From an uncultured Prevotellaceae bacterium (GTDB taxonomy: Bacteria > Bacteroidota > Bacteroidia > Bacteroidales > Bacteroidaceae): a DNA stretch of 64,000 nt. Location: NCBI GenBank assembly GCA_949295905.1, contig CASFNA010000023.1:215385-279384 (forward strand), written 5' to 3'. Within the stretch, counting starts at the first letter, position 1, and each line of letters opens with the position of its first letter. The notes under the pieces were generated by a model. The model saw only the letters and a list, made by a program, of their open reading frames with translations, was not told the origin of the DNA and searched no databases. The translations under genes were made by a program, and so were the position numbers. Below, in pieces: positions 26,613 to 35,597 of the stretch.

Positions 26613-26613
26613 T

Positions 26614-29151
26614 TTATTTATGTTTTTCAGTTATACATTTCATTCTTATCACGCTAAGCGAGTATGGCGGCATCTTATATTCAGCCCCGTCACCCACGCT
26701 TATAAAACTCTCCATCGGACGGGCGTCCTTGTCCGCAGGCTCACCCGTCAAGACTGTAAGGCGTGCCTGGTTATCCTTCATACCGTCAGGAATAACCATC
26801 TTTGTGACAACATCTACCGGCAACATGTTTACAAGCTTCACTATAACGTCATCGGTTTCACCGTCGCGCACGACTGATGTAGCTATACGGCTGCGCACAT
26901 CACTACGTGCGTTGCTTGTTTTTACATCAGCAGGCCAATATTCCACGCCAGAATTGCGGGAAAACATTTGCTGAACGTAATACCCGACGGTAGGCTTTAC
27001 CTCCTTGTTATTAAAATATATCATGTCAGGATTCCACTGAGTGTGCCCTTCTTTTGCCAGCAGAGGCGCGTATGAAGCCATCAGAACCACATCGCCGTTA
27101 CGCTCCAACGATGTAAGATACAAGGCTTCCGCCAAAGCGGTCTCAATATTATTGGGACGTCCGGGCAGATGGGCGGCATATTCGCCGAGATACACCTTCG
27201 ACTTTGTACGGTCATAACGGTCATAGAAATTCTGATTATATATAAACCAACCCGGCGAATTATAATAATGTTCGTCTACCATCGGAACGTCCAAACTATC
27301 AGCCAAACGCCATCCTTCATCATAGTCCGTGCCCTCATAGAACGGGCCGACAGTTCCTATCACAGTTATTTCAGGATGATGCTTTTTCATCGCTTCATAA
27401 ATCATCGTGAAGCGCTCTTTGAACACATCGGTTATCTGGTCTTCATTGCCAATGCCAATATATTTGAGGTTAAACGGCTCAGGATGGCCGGCATCGGCAC
27501 GCATCTTGGCCCACTTGTTTGTCTTAGGGTTTCCGTTGGCATAGTCAATCAGGTCAAGAATGTCTTGTACGTATTCATCCATATCCTCCATCGGTATGCC
27601 GCCTTGCTGTCCTCCGCCGAGCAATTTGCCGGGAATGCAGTTGCTGTTCTGGCACGGCACCCCTGCGGCAACTACCGGCAAAGGCTCCGCTCCTATGTCC
27701 TCACAAAACAGGAAGTATTCATAATATCCCAGCCCCATTGTCTGATGGTAGCCCCAAAGGTTTTTCATCGGCTTGCGGGCATACAGCGGACCAACTGTGT
27801 TTTTCCAACGGTAAATGTTGTCTATACCCTGTCCGTGAGCCACGCAACCGCCGGGGAAGCGGACAAACTTCGGATGAATGTCGGCTATGGCTTGTGCAAG
27901 GTCAGCGCGCAGGCCGTTCTTGTGTCCGCGAAAAGTTTTTTCAGGGAACAGCGACACCATGTCAACGTCATACCGGCCTACAGCCATCGGCGTGATAAAA
28001 AGCTCGGCATCATCAGCCGAAGCCCCGGCACGCAGTGTAGCCGAAAGCTGTACCCAATCATATGATGAGACCTTAAACGTCTTTTCAGCAATGACATTAC
28101 CGTCCTTTCCTCGCAGCCCTATCTTGATTTTCGACGAAGAATTGCGTGACGGAGAATTGCCCACGAGGCTTTCATCCCCTGCCAAACGGACGAAGACCGT
28201 CAACAGGTACTTCCCGTTTTCACGCACAACGATTCCGTCATAGCCAGCATTCACAAATCCGGCTCCCGGCTTCTCGACATGGAGCGAAGCATAGTGAGGG
28301 GTGTTGACGTGTATAGGTTTTACCGTATCTATCTTGACTGACATACCGTCACCGGCAACCGTCCAGGCGTACAAAGGCCCCCAACCGGCCGCCCTGCCCT
28401 CTCCTTCTGTATATTCGAAGTCACGGTTCTGCACAAGCTCAGCATACAGTCCTCCGTCTGCCCCATAATTTATATCCTCGAAAAAAACGCCTATCAGCTT
28501 GTCGCTGATTGCCTTCGCCTGTTCAGGATATACATTGAGTTCGGCAGTTACAGGCTCAAGTCCGGCAAAGCGCGCACCGTCATCCGCGGCGCGTTCCGAA
28601 TAAAGACGCTCGCGGTAAGCCTTTGCGTCGGCATACTGTTCAAGCCTTTCAACCTCATGCCATGCCACCTTGTTCACCGTGCCGCTTTCCATCGCACCGT
28701 TAACCGATACGTTCTTGAACGGAAGCGACATGCAGTCATCGCCTGCATACACACCACGCTGCGCCTCCGTAAAATACGTCTGGCTGCTCCAAGCGGCCAA
28801 ATCAGACGATGACGAATGGGCAAACTCCATGCCGCCACGGTTGAGTTGCCATACACAATGCCACCTACCGTCGGCTGTACGGCCAAGCCGGGGCTTCACC
28901 ATACGCTTTTCGCCGCCCCAGTTGGCGTAATCGCATTTCAGGAACGAACGGCCTTCGCCGACACGGAACCAGTCTTCACCATCACGGCTCCATGCGAACC
29001 GCAGACCGCTCCGCCCGTCGTCACCGGCCGTGGCGTATGCAAAGAGATAAACAGAATCAGGCATTGCCGCCACACCAGCCACCCTCGCTGATGACGGCGT
29101 AAAAGCCATTGACACACACAACGTTGTAATAAAGGTAAATAGTTTCATCAC
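26614..29151 (-). CDS. GH51 alpha-L-arabinofuranosidase with N-terminal propeller-like domain
   Basis: An 845-aa exported exo-acting arabinofuranosidase. The signal peptide (MMKLFTFITTLCVSMAFTPSSA) is followed by about 150 residues of SxDGxxW-type strands (FAWSRDGEDWFRVGEG, ADGRWHCVWQLNRGG) resembling GH43/sialidase propeller blades. A CBM-like beta-sandwich follows (about 290-400), then the GH51 TIM barrel. The acid/base Glu is in YIGIGNEDQ (about 568) and the nucleophile Glu in YLGEYAAHLPG (about 656). A C-terminal beta domain closes the protein. It leads the two-gene arabinan operon. Confidence 0.9.
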   Translation of the reverse strand: MMKLFTFITTLCVSMAFTPSSARVAGVAAMPDSVYLFAYATAGDDGRSGLRFAWSRDGEDWFRVGEGRSFLKCDYANWGGEKRMVKPRLGRTADGRWHCVWQLNRGGMEFAHSSSSDLAAWSSQTYFTEAQRGVYAGDDCMSLPFKNVSVNGAMESGTVNKVAWHEVERLEQYADAKAYRERLYSERAADDGARFAGLEPVTAELNVYPEQAKAISDKLIGVFFEDINYGADGGLYAELVQNRDFEYTEGEGRAAGWGPLYAWTVAGDGMSVKIDTVKPIHVNTPHYASLHVEKPGAGFVNAGYDGIVVRENGKYLLTVFVRLAGDESLVGNSPSRNSSSKIKIGLRGKDGNVIAEKTFKVSSYDWVQLSATLRAGASADDAELFITPMAVGRYDVDMVSLFPEKTFRGHKNGLRADLAQAIADIHPKFVRFPGGCVAHGQGIDNIYRWKNTVGPLYARKPMKNLWGYHQTMGLGYYEYFLFCEDIGAEPLPVVAAGVPCQNSNCIPGKLLGGGQQGGIPMEDMDEYVQDILDLIDYANGNPKTNKWAKMRADAGHPEPFNLKYIGIGNEDQITDVFKERFTMIYEAMKKHHPEITVIGTVGPFYEGTDYDEGWRLADSLDVPMVDEHYYNSPGWFIYNQNFYDRYDRTKSKVYLGEYAAHLPGRPNNIETALAEALYLTSLERNGDVVLMASYAPLLAKEGHTQWNPDMIYFNNKEVKPTVGYYVQQMFSRNSGVEYWPADVKTSNARSDVRSRIATSVVRDGETDDVIVKLVNMLPVDVVTKMVIPDGMKDNQARLTVLTGEPADKDARPMESFISVGDGAEYKMPPYSLSVIRMKCITEKHK

Positions 29152-29219
29152 AGTATCACATTATTATATTATAACAGCAAGTTTATTTGGTGTTTAAACA
29201 ACACGAAATAATCATTGCG

Positions 29220-29251
29220 CAAAGATACATAAACATACGATTACATACAAC
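29220..29251 (-). promoter_or_regulatory. promoter of the GH51-GH127 operon
   Basis: Minus strand: TATCTTTG (29220-29227) with GTTG (29248-29251) 20 bases upstream, close to the TTTG-N19-21-TAnnTTTG consensus. It leaves a leader of roughly 60 bases. No regulator gene lies next to the operon. Confidence 0.55.
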
Positions 29252-29314
29252 TTAATTTTTACTAATAAACCATAAATTAAACATCAGCAATCCGCCTAAA
29301 AATCATGCTCGTTG

Positions 29315-29425
29315 TAAAAGACCATCTTTTGCAATGCAAAAGACCGTCTTTAAGCCTGCGATTGACGGCCTTTCGGAAGACGAAAGACGGCCTTTTGTAA
29401 AGCGTTGGAAAACAATGCCGTTTTT
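29315..29425. repeat. dispersed GC-core repeat, copy at 29.3 kb
   Basis: Successive cores AAAAGACCATCTTTTGC, AATGCAAAAGACCGTCTTT, GACGGCCTTTCGG and CGAAAGACGGCCTTTTG alternate in orientation and can pair as hairpins. The stretch ends with TAAAGCGTTGGAAAACAA, the same tail module found at 16.4 and 24.5 kb. Confidence 0.7.
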
Positions 29426-29479
29426 CACTCATTCTGATAAAAAGATTTATAAAACCAATGTAATATTGGGAAAAATCCG

Positions 29480-29487
29480 TAATTTTG
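29480..29487 (+). promoter_or_regulatory. -7 box for phoH operon
   Basis: TAATTTTG (TAnnTTTG) lies 25 bases upstream of the TTG start of phoH. It is the only promoter-like element seen before the phoH-to-pyrF gene string. Confidence 0.5.
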
Positions 29488-29512
29488 CACAAAAATAAAA
29501 AACAACGGCAAA

Positions 29513-30478
29513 TTGATAGAGAAACACATCGTACTTGAAGACATCGACCCCGTAATGCTGTACGGGGCGGGCAACGCCTATTTGCAGATAATCAAGGCTC
29601 TGTACCCAAAACTCAGGATAGTAGCCCGGGACAATGTAATAAGGGTACTTGGCGACGAGGAGCTTATGGCCGACTTCGAGGAAAACATCGAGAAGTTAAG
29701 AAGGCATGTGCTGAAATACAACTCTATCAGCGAAGAAGACATTATCGACATAATAAAGGGACGCAAGACGAAAGATGACACGGCAAAAGACGTAGTTGTG
29801 TACAACATTTCGGGACGTCCCATAAAAAGCCGCAGCGAAAACCAACAACGCCTAATAGACGCCTACGGAAAGACGGACATGGTATTTGCCATAGGCCCGG
29901 CAGGAACAGGCAAGACGTATCTGAGCATCGCGCTGGCCGTGAAAGCGTTGAAGGAAAAGACCGCAAAGAAAATCATATTGAGCCGGCCGGCCGTAGAAGC
30001 CGGCGAGAAACTGGGCTTTCTGCCTGGTGACATGAAGGATAAGATAGACCCCTATCTGCAACCTTTATACGATGCCCTCGAAGACATGTTGCCTGCCGTA
30101 AAACTTCAGGACATGATGGAGAAGCGCATAATACAGATAGCGCCGCTGGCCTTCATGCGCGGACGCACTTTGAGCGATGCCGTCGTGATACTTGACGAAG
30201 CACAGAATACAACCACGGCGCAAATCAGGATGTTCCTCACAAGAATGGGGTGGAACACAAAAATGATAATCACCGGCGACCTGACACAGGTAGACCTGCC
30301 GCACGGAACGACAAGCGGACTGCGCGAAGCCATCGGCATACTGGACGGCGTGGAGGGCATATCCATCGTAAGAATGAACGACAAAGACATTGTAAGGCAC
30401 AAGCTCGTAACCCGCATAGTACAAGCTTACGACAGGCACGAACGTAGCAAGGACAAGGCGGCCGGCGGAGAGCAGTGA
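29513..30478 (+). CDS. phoH: PhoH family ATPase
   Basis: Cytosolic P-loop ATPase related to PhoH/YbeZ, associated with RNA metabolism. An N-terminal KH-like region (IIKALYPKLRIVARDNVIRV) precedes Walker A GPAGTGKTYLS (near residue 128), Walker B VVILDEAQNTT, and MFLTRMGWNTKMIITGDLTQ with DLPHG. 321 aa is typical. The start codon is TTG (no in-frame ATG gives the conserved N-terminus), preceded closely by a TAATTTTG promoter box. purC follows after 62 bases. Confidence 0.92.
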   Translation: MIEKHIVLEDIDPVMLYGAGNAYLQIIKALYPKLRIVARDNVIRVLGDEELMADFEENIEKLRRHVLKYNSISEEDIIDIIKGRKTKDDTAKDVVVYNISGRPIKSRSENQQRLIDAYGKTDMVFAIGPAGTGKTYLSIALAVKALKEKTAKKIILSRPAVEAGEKLGFLPGDMKDKIDPYLQPLYDALEDMLPAVKLQDMMEKRIIQIAPLAFMRGRTLSDAVVILDEAQNTTTAQIRMFLTRMGWNTKMIITGDLTQVDLPHGTTSGLREAIGILDGVEGISIVRMNDKDIVRHKLVTRIVQAYDRHERSKDKAAGGEQ

Positions 30479-30540
30479 GCGGAATGCGCCCTCAACCCAT
30501 CGGCTTGCATATCCATCGGTCATAATAAAACAAAATAAAG

Positions 30541-31488
30541 ATGAAAGCATTAACAAAGACAGAGTTCCATTTTGACGGACAGAAAAGCGTTTACCACGGA
30601 AAAGTACGCGATGTGTACAACATCAATGACGACATCCTCGTAATGATTGCGACAGACAGGATTTCAGCCTTCGACGTAGTCCTGCCCAAAGGCATACCGT
30701 TCAAAGGACAGGTACTTAACCAAATTGCGGCAAAATTCCTCGACCAGACAACAGACATATGCCCTAACTGGAAACTCGCCACCCCCGACCCTATGGTTAC
30801 TGTCGGCCTGAAATGCGAAGGATTCCGCGTGGAAATGATCATCCGTTCCATACTTACCGGCTCTGCTTGGCGTGAATACCAGAAGGGATGCCGCGAGCTG
30901 TGCGGCGTCAAGCTGCCTGACGGAATGCGTGAAAACCAGCGTTTCCCCGAACCAATCATTACGCCGACCACCAAGGCAGACGAAGGGCACGACATGAACA
31001 TATCGAAAGAGGAAATCATTGCCCAGGGCATAGTCAGCAAGGAAGACTATGAGGTAATGGAAGACTACACGCGCAAAATCTTCGCCCGCGGACAGGAAAT
31101 AGCCGCAAAGCACGGACTTATCCTTGTTGACACAAAATACGAATTCGGCAAGCGTGACGGCAAAGTTTACCTCATCGACGAGATACATACGCCTGACAGC
31201 AGCCGCTATTTCTACGCCGACGGCTACGAGGAGAAGTTTGAAAAGGGCGAGCCGCAACGACAATTGTCAAAAGAATTTGTACGCCAATGGCTCATAGAGC
31301 ACAACTTCATGAATGAGCCGGGACAGGTTATGCCGGAAATAACCGACGAATACGCCGAAAGCGTAAGCGAACGATACATAGAACTGTTCGAACATATCAC
31401 CGGCGACAAATTTGACAAGGCTGCGGAAGAAGGGGACATTGCAGCACGAATAGAGAAAAACGTCAAAGATTATTTGAAAACACTATAA
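30541..31488 (+). CDS. purC: phosphoribosylaminoimidazole-succinocarboxamide synthase
   Basis: SAICAR synthetase (CAIR + Asp + ATP). [29 protein letters not shown] (start at residue 21) contains the ATP-binding strand pair and the conserved arginine. [19 protein letters not shown] and [13 protein letters not shown] are signatures of the longer (about 310 aa) form, which this 315-aa protein matches. Confidence 0.96.
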   Translation: MKALTKTEFHFDGQKSVYHGKVRDVYNINDDILVMIATDRISAFDVVLPKGIPFKGQVLNQIAAKFLDQTTDICPNWKLATPDPMVTVGLKCEGFRVEMIIRSILTGSAWREYQKGCRELCGVKLPDGMRENQRFPEPIITPTTKADEGHDMNISKEEIIAQGIVSKEDYEVMEDYTRKIFARGQEIAAKHGLILVDTKYEFGKRDGKVYLIDEIHTPDSSRYFYADGYEEKFEKGEPQRQLSKEFVRQWLIEHNFMNEPGQVMPEITDEYAESVSERYIELFEHITGDKFDKAAEEGDIAARIEKNVKDYLKTL

Positions 31489-31609
31489 ATTAAATTTAAA
31501 TTGAAAATGGAGAATTGAGAAATATGATTACATAACTTATATACTGTATACAAACAATATAAGCCAATCATAATTCCCAATTCTTCATTCTCAACTTCTA
31601 ATTACATAC
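31489..31609. repeat. long imperfect AT-rich inverted repeat between purC and ubiE
   Basis: The left arm (about 31495-31545, containing GGAGAATTGAGAAATATGAT) pairs imperfectly with the right arm (about 31560-31605, containing AATCATAATTCCCAATTC). Together they form a hairpin with arms of about 45 bases that fills the whole gap. It resembles the heptad-repeat hairpin at 47.1 kb. Confidence 0.55.
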
Positions 31610-32347
31610 ATGACTTATCGGCAGGAAAAAATAACGCCTTACGGCAACGGACAGGAAAAGAGCAAGCAGGTAGAGACCATGTTTGACAACATTGCGCACT
31701 CCTACGACTTGCTCAACCACCGCCTATCCTTCGGTATTGACAACCTTTGGCGCAAGAAAGCGATAAACCAACTGAAGCCGTACAAGCCGGAAACAATACT
31801 TGACATTGCGACCGGCACAGGCGATTTTGCCATAATGTCAGCACTTAAACTGCGGCCTGAAAAAGTCATTGGCATTGACATATCCGAAGGTATGATGCGT
31901 ATCGGTACGGAAAAGGCCAAGGCTGCGAGGCTTGACAACACCATATCCTTCAAAAAGGAAGACTGCGAACACATGTCGTTCGACGACAATACGTTCGACG
32001 CAATAACGACAGCTTTCGGTATAAGGAATTTCCAGAATCTTGACGCATGTCTCAAAGAGATGTGCCGTGTCTTGAAAGACGGCGGCAAGCTAAGCATACT
32101 CGAACTTAGCCGCCCTGTGCACTTCCCCATGAGGCAGCTGTTCTGGATATATTCACACACGCTTCTCCCCCTTTACGGCAAGCTCATTTCAAAAGACAAC
32201 GAAGCTTACAAATATCTCATATCCACGATAGAGTCCTTTCCACAGGGCGAGGAAATGGTCGGGATATTCAGGAAGGTCGGATTTTCAGATGCCAGGTTCA
32301 AGCGTCTGACTTTCGGCATATGCACATGTTATTTCGCTATCAAATAA
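31610..32347 (+). CDS. ubiE: demethylmenaquinone / ubiquinone C-methyltransferase
   Basis: SAM-dependent C-methyltransferase (MenG/UbiE) for the last step of menaquinone synthesis. Signatures are [34 protein letters not shown] (SAM-binding motif I, near residue 63) and [19 protein letters not shown]. 245 aa is typical. aroE starts 8 bases after its stop. Confidence 0.93.
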   Translation: MTYRQEKITPYGNGQEKSKQVETMFDNIAHSYDLLNHRLSFGIDNLWRKKAINQLKPYKPETILDIATGTGDFAIMSALKLRPEKVIGIDISEGMMRIGTEKAKAARLDNTISFKKEDCEHMSFDDNTFDAITTAFGIRNFQNLDACLKEMCRVLKDGGKLSILELSRPVHFPMRQLFWIYSHTLLPLYGKLISKDNEAYKYLISTIESFPQGEEMVGIFRKVGFSDARFKRLTFGICTCYFAIK

Positions 32348-32355
32348 ATAATATC

Positions 32356-33111
32356 ATGGACAAATACGGACTTATAGGTTATCCGCTCGGGCATTCATTT
32401 TCGATAAGCTATTTCAACGAAAAGTTCGAGAATGAGAATATCGACGCACAGTATATCAACTTTGAGATACCGACCATCGACGCTTTGCCCGAAGTGCTGG
32501 TATCCAATCCCGAATTAAAAGGGCTGAATGTTACCATACCTTATAAAGAAAAAGTAATCCCGTTCCTTGACACCGTAAGTCCGGAAGCACGCGCTATCGG
32601 CGCAGTCAATGTCATAAAAGTAGACCACAAGGGCAATGAAATAAAACTGAAAGGTTATAATAGCGATGTAATAGGATTCACGAAAAGCATTGAACCCATG
32701 CTTGAACGCTTCCACAAAAAAGCACTTATCTTAGGAACAGGCGGAGCATCAAAAGCCATAAATTACGGCTTGAAGTCGCTCGGGCTTGAGACTGTGTTCG
32801 TAAGTCGGTATGAACGTCCCGGTACAATACAATATGAAAGGATTACCCCCGATATAATACATGAATACAACGTTATAGTCAATTGCACACCGTGCGGCAT
32901 GTACCCGCATATTGACGAATGCCCGAAACTTCCTTATGAAGCGATGGATAGCAGGAACTTGCTTTACGACCTATTATATAATCCGGACCAGACCCTGTTT
33001 ATGAAAAAAGGAGCGGAACGCGGAGCTACCGTAAAAAACGGCCTGGAAATGCTCCTTCTGCAAGCATTCGCAAGCTGGGAGTTCTGGAACAACAGTTCTT
33101 CAAACAAATAA
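32356..33111 (+). CDS. aroE: shikimate dehydrogenase
   Basis: NADP-dependent reduction of 3-dehydroshikimate in aromatic amino-acid synthesis. Shikimate-binding GYPLGHSFS, catalytic Lys in NVTIPYKEKV, Asp in GYNSDVIGF and the nucleotide loop LILGTGGASKA are all present. The start at MDKYGLIGY gives 251 aa. A 12-codon longer frame overlaps ubiE and is not needed. Confidence 0.94.
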   Translation: MDKYGLIGYPLGHSFSISYFNEKFENENIDAQYINFEIPTIDALPEVLVSNPELKGLNVTIPYKEKVIPFLDTVSPEARAIGAVNVIKVDHKGNEIKLKGYNSDVIGFTKSIEPMLERFHKKALILGTGGASKAINYGLKSLGLETVFVSRYERPGTIQYERITPDIIHEYNVIVNCTPCGMYPHIDECPKLPYEAMDSRNLLYDLLYNPDQTLFMKKGAERGATVKNGLEMLLLQAFASWEFWNNSSSNK

Positions 33112-33207
33112 CAACATTCTGACCAACGGACTACAAGCAAACATTTAAGTAAAACCTACATCACGATACGCTTGTAACCCGTCGATTCGTCATTAAACAT
33201 AACAACA

Positions 33208-34377
33208 ATGGATTCAAGCAACCGTTACATGATGCGCGGCGTTTCAGCCGCCAAGGAGGATGTTCACAATGCAATAAAGAACATCGACAAAGGAATATTC
33301 CCACAAGCTTTCTGCAAGATTATACCAGACATCCTCGGCGGAGACCCGGAATATTGCAACATCATGCACGCCGACGGAGCCGGTACGAAATCGTCATTGG
33401 CATACGCATACTGGAAAGAGACAGGCGACTTAAGCGTATGGAAAGGTATTGCACAAGACGCATTGATAATGAACACTGATGACCTGCTATGCGTAGGAGC
33501 CGTTGACAACATACTTGTATCAAGCACCATCGGACGCAACAAGATGCTTGTGCCGGGTGAAGTCATTTCCGCTATAATAAACGGAACAGACGAGCTTTTG
33601 GCCTCAATGCGCGATATGGGAATTGGCATTTATGCTACTGGTGGGGAAACAGCTGACGTGGGTGACCTCGTAAGAACAATCATTGTAGACTCCACCGTGA
33701 CATGCAGGATGAAAAGGAGCGATGTAATCAACAACGCAAACATACGTCCCGGAGATGTAATAGTAGGCCTCGCTTCATTCGGGCAAGCCACTTACGAGAA
33801 CCGCTACAACGGCGGAATGGGAAGCAACGGCTTGACGAGTGCACGTCACGACGTATTCGCAAAATACATTGCTGAAAAATATCCGGAAAGCTATGACCAT
33901 GCCGTACCAGAAGAGCTTGTATACAGCGGAAGCTATAAACTCACCGACACAATTGACGGAGTGCCGGTAAACGTTGGCCAGCTCGTGCTTTCGCCAACCC
34001 GCACATACGCTCCCGTCATAAAGAAAATGCTTGACGAACTGCGCCCTGAAATACACGGAATGGTGCATTGTACGGGCGGAGCACAGACAAAGGTTCTGCA
34101 CTTCGTTGGCGACAACTGCCGCGTCATAAAAGACAACATGTTCCCCGTTCCGCCTTTATTCAAGATAATAAAAGAACAGAGCGGCACAGATTGGCAAGAA
34201 ATGTACAAGGTATTCAACATGGGGCACCGCATGGAAATATACGTAAGCCCTGAAACCGCAGAACGTGTCATCGCCATAAGCAAGAGTTTCAACATCGACG
34301 CACAGATAATCGGACACATAGAAGAAGGGGCTAAGAGCCTGACCATTAAGTCTGAATTTGGAGAATTTAATTATTAA
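33208..34377 (+). CDS. purM: phosphoribosylformylglycinamidine cyclo-ligase (AIR synthase family)
   Basis: Converts FGAM to AIR in purine synthesis. Signatures are HADGAGTKSSLAY, the metal/ATP segment MNTDDLLCVGA, GIYATGGETADV and the late GGAQTKVLHF and NMGHRMEIYV. At 389 aa it is longer than E. coli PurM (345) and diverges in spacing, as expected for the Bacteroidetes branch. It lies 3 bases before prfA. Confidence 0.88.
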   Translation: MDSSNRYMMRGVSAAKEDVHNAIKNIDKGIFPQAFCKIIPDILGGDPEYCNIMHADGAGTKSSLAYAYWKETGDLSVWKGIAQDALIMNTDDLLCVGAVDNILVSSTIGRNKMLVPGEVISAIINGTDELLASMRDMGIGIYATGGETADVGDLVRTIIVDSTVTCRMKRSDVINNANIRPGDVIVGLASFGQATYENRYNGGMGSNGLTSARHDVFAKYIAEKYPESYDHAVPEELVYSGSYKLTDTIDGVPVNVGQLVLSPTRTYAPVIKKMLDELRPEIHGMVHCTGGAQTKVLHFVGDNCRVIKDNMFPVPPLFKIIKEQSGTDWQEMYKVFNMGHRMEIYVSPETAERVIAISKSFNIDAQIIGHIEEGAKSLTIKSEFGEFNY

Positions 34378-34380
34378 GTA

Positions 34381-35493
34381 ATGGCAGACAATAACAACAT
34401 ACTGGAAAAACTCGAAGGACTTGAAAGCCGATACGAGGAAATATCGACGCTAATCACCGACCCTTCCGTCATCGCAGACCAGGAAAGGTATGTCCGTCTT
34501 ACCCGTGAATACAAAGACCTCGACGACATAATGAAGGCACGGAAAAAATACATTGCGTGCCTGAACTCCATAAAAGAAGCAAAAGACATACTTGCCAACG
34601 AGAGCGACCCTGACCTTAAGGAAATGGCTCGTGAGGAGCTACAGGCCAACGAAGAGCTACAGCCGAAACTCGAAGAGGAAATCAAGATAGCTCTCGTGCC
34701 CAAAGACCCAGAGGACGCAAAGAACGTGCAGATGGAAATACGCGCCGGCACGGGAGGCGACGAGGCCGCGCTCTTCGCCGGCGACCTGTTCCAGATGTAC
34801 AAGAAGTTCTGCGACTCCATGGGCTGGACGCTCTCCGTCACGAGCGTGAGCGAGGGGGCGGTAGGAGGCTACAAGGAGATAGACTTCGCCGTAAGCGGCG
34901 ACAACGTCTACGGCACATTGAAATACGAATCGGGCGTTCATCGAGTGCAGCGCGTGCCCGCCACCGAGACGCAAGGACGTATGCACACCAGCGCAGCAAC
35001 CGTAGCCGTGCTGCCCGAGGCCGACAAGTTCGAGGTAAACATCAACGAAGGCGACATTAAGTGGGACACGTTCCGCAGCTCTGGCGCAGGCGGACAGAAC
35101 GTAAACAAAGTTGAGTCAGGCGTGCGCCTGCGCTATCCGTGGAAGAATCCCAATACCGGCGAAGTGGAGGAAATACTCATAGAGTGTACCGAAACGCGCG
35201 ACCAGCCCAAGAACAAGGAGCGCGCCCTGTCGCGCCTGCGCACCTTCATCTACGACCGCGAGCACCAGAAGTATATCGACGACATAGCCAGCCGCCGCAA
35301 GACGCTCGTTTCCACCGGCGACCGTAGTGCCAAGATACGCACGTACAACTTCCAGCAGGGCCGCGTCACCGACCACCGCATAGGCTACACCACGCACGAC
35401 CTGCAAGGATTCCTCGGTGGCAGCATCAAGGACATGATTGACGCTTTGACCGTGGCCGAAAACGCCGAAAGAATGAAAGAAGCGGAACTTTAA
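34381..35493 (+). CDS. prfA: peptide chain release factor 1
   Basis: Class I release factor for UAA/UAG. The GGQ loop FRSSGAGGQNVNKVESG is near residue 237, and the codon-recognition region RVPATETQGRMHTSAATVAV contains the PxT-type anticodon-like element. 370 aa is typical. The DNA from about 34740 to the end is visibly richer in G+C, with C/G-ending codons, than the first 350 bases of the gene. Confidence 0.95.
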   Translation: MADNNNILEKLEGLESRYEEISTLITDPSVIADQERYVRLTREYKDLDDIMKARKKYIACLNSIKEAKDILANESDPDLKEMAREELQANEELQPKLEEEIKIALVPKDPEDAKNVQMEIRAGTGGDEAALFAGDLFQMYKKFCDSMGWTLSVTSVSEGAVGGYKEIDFAVSGDNVYGTLKYESGVHRVQRVPATETQGRMHTSAATVAVLPEADKFEVNINEGDIKWDTFRSSGAGGQNVNKVESGVRLRYPWKNPNTGEVEEILIECTETRDQPKNKERALSRLRTFIYDREHQKYIDDIASRRKTLVSTGDRSAKIRTYNFQQGRVTDHRIGYTTHDLQGFLGGSIKDMIDALTVAENAERMKEAEL

Positions 35494-35505
35494 TTTGACA
35501 AACCT

Positions 35506-35582
35506 GTTGACAAGGAGACAAGGCGATTTGCCTTATCAAAAATATAATAAGCAAAGGGGTATCTTCTTGTCTGCTTGTCAAC
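35506..35582. repeat. long inverted repeat between prfA and pyrF
   Basis: GTTGACAAGGAGACAAG (35506-35522) and CTTGTCTGCTTGTCAAC (35566-35582) pair over 17 bases with one mismatch, separated by 43 bases that also show partial pairing (ATTTGCCTTA / TAAGCAAAGG). It nearly fills the 104-base gap, leaving pyrF only 15 bases downstream. Confidence 0.65.
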
Positions 35583-35597
35583 TAAAAAATAAGAACA

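Larger units (their letters stand above)
29152..29512. other. intergenic region between the arabinan operon and phoH
   Basis: 361 bases separate divergent genes. The left part carries the GH51 promoter element, the middle (29315-29425) the densest short copy of the dispersed GC-core repeats, and the right part the phoH promoter element. No protein-coding signal was seen. Confidence 0.65.

Noticed and set aside
27169-28065. 298-codon frame antisense to GH51
   Set aside because: GH51 has clear motifs on the other strand; this frame has none and reflects codon bias of the real gene.
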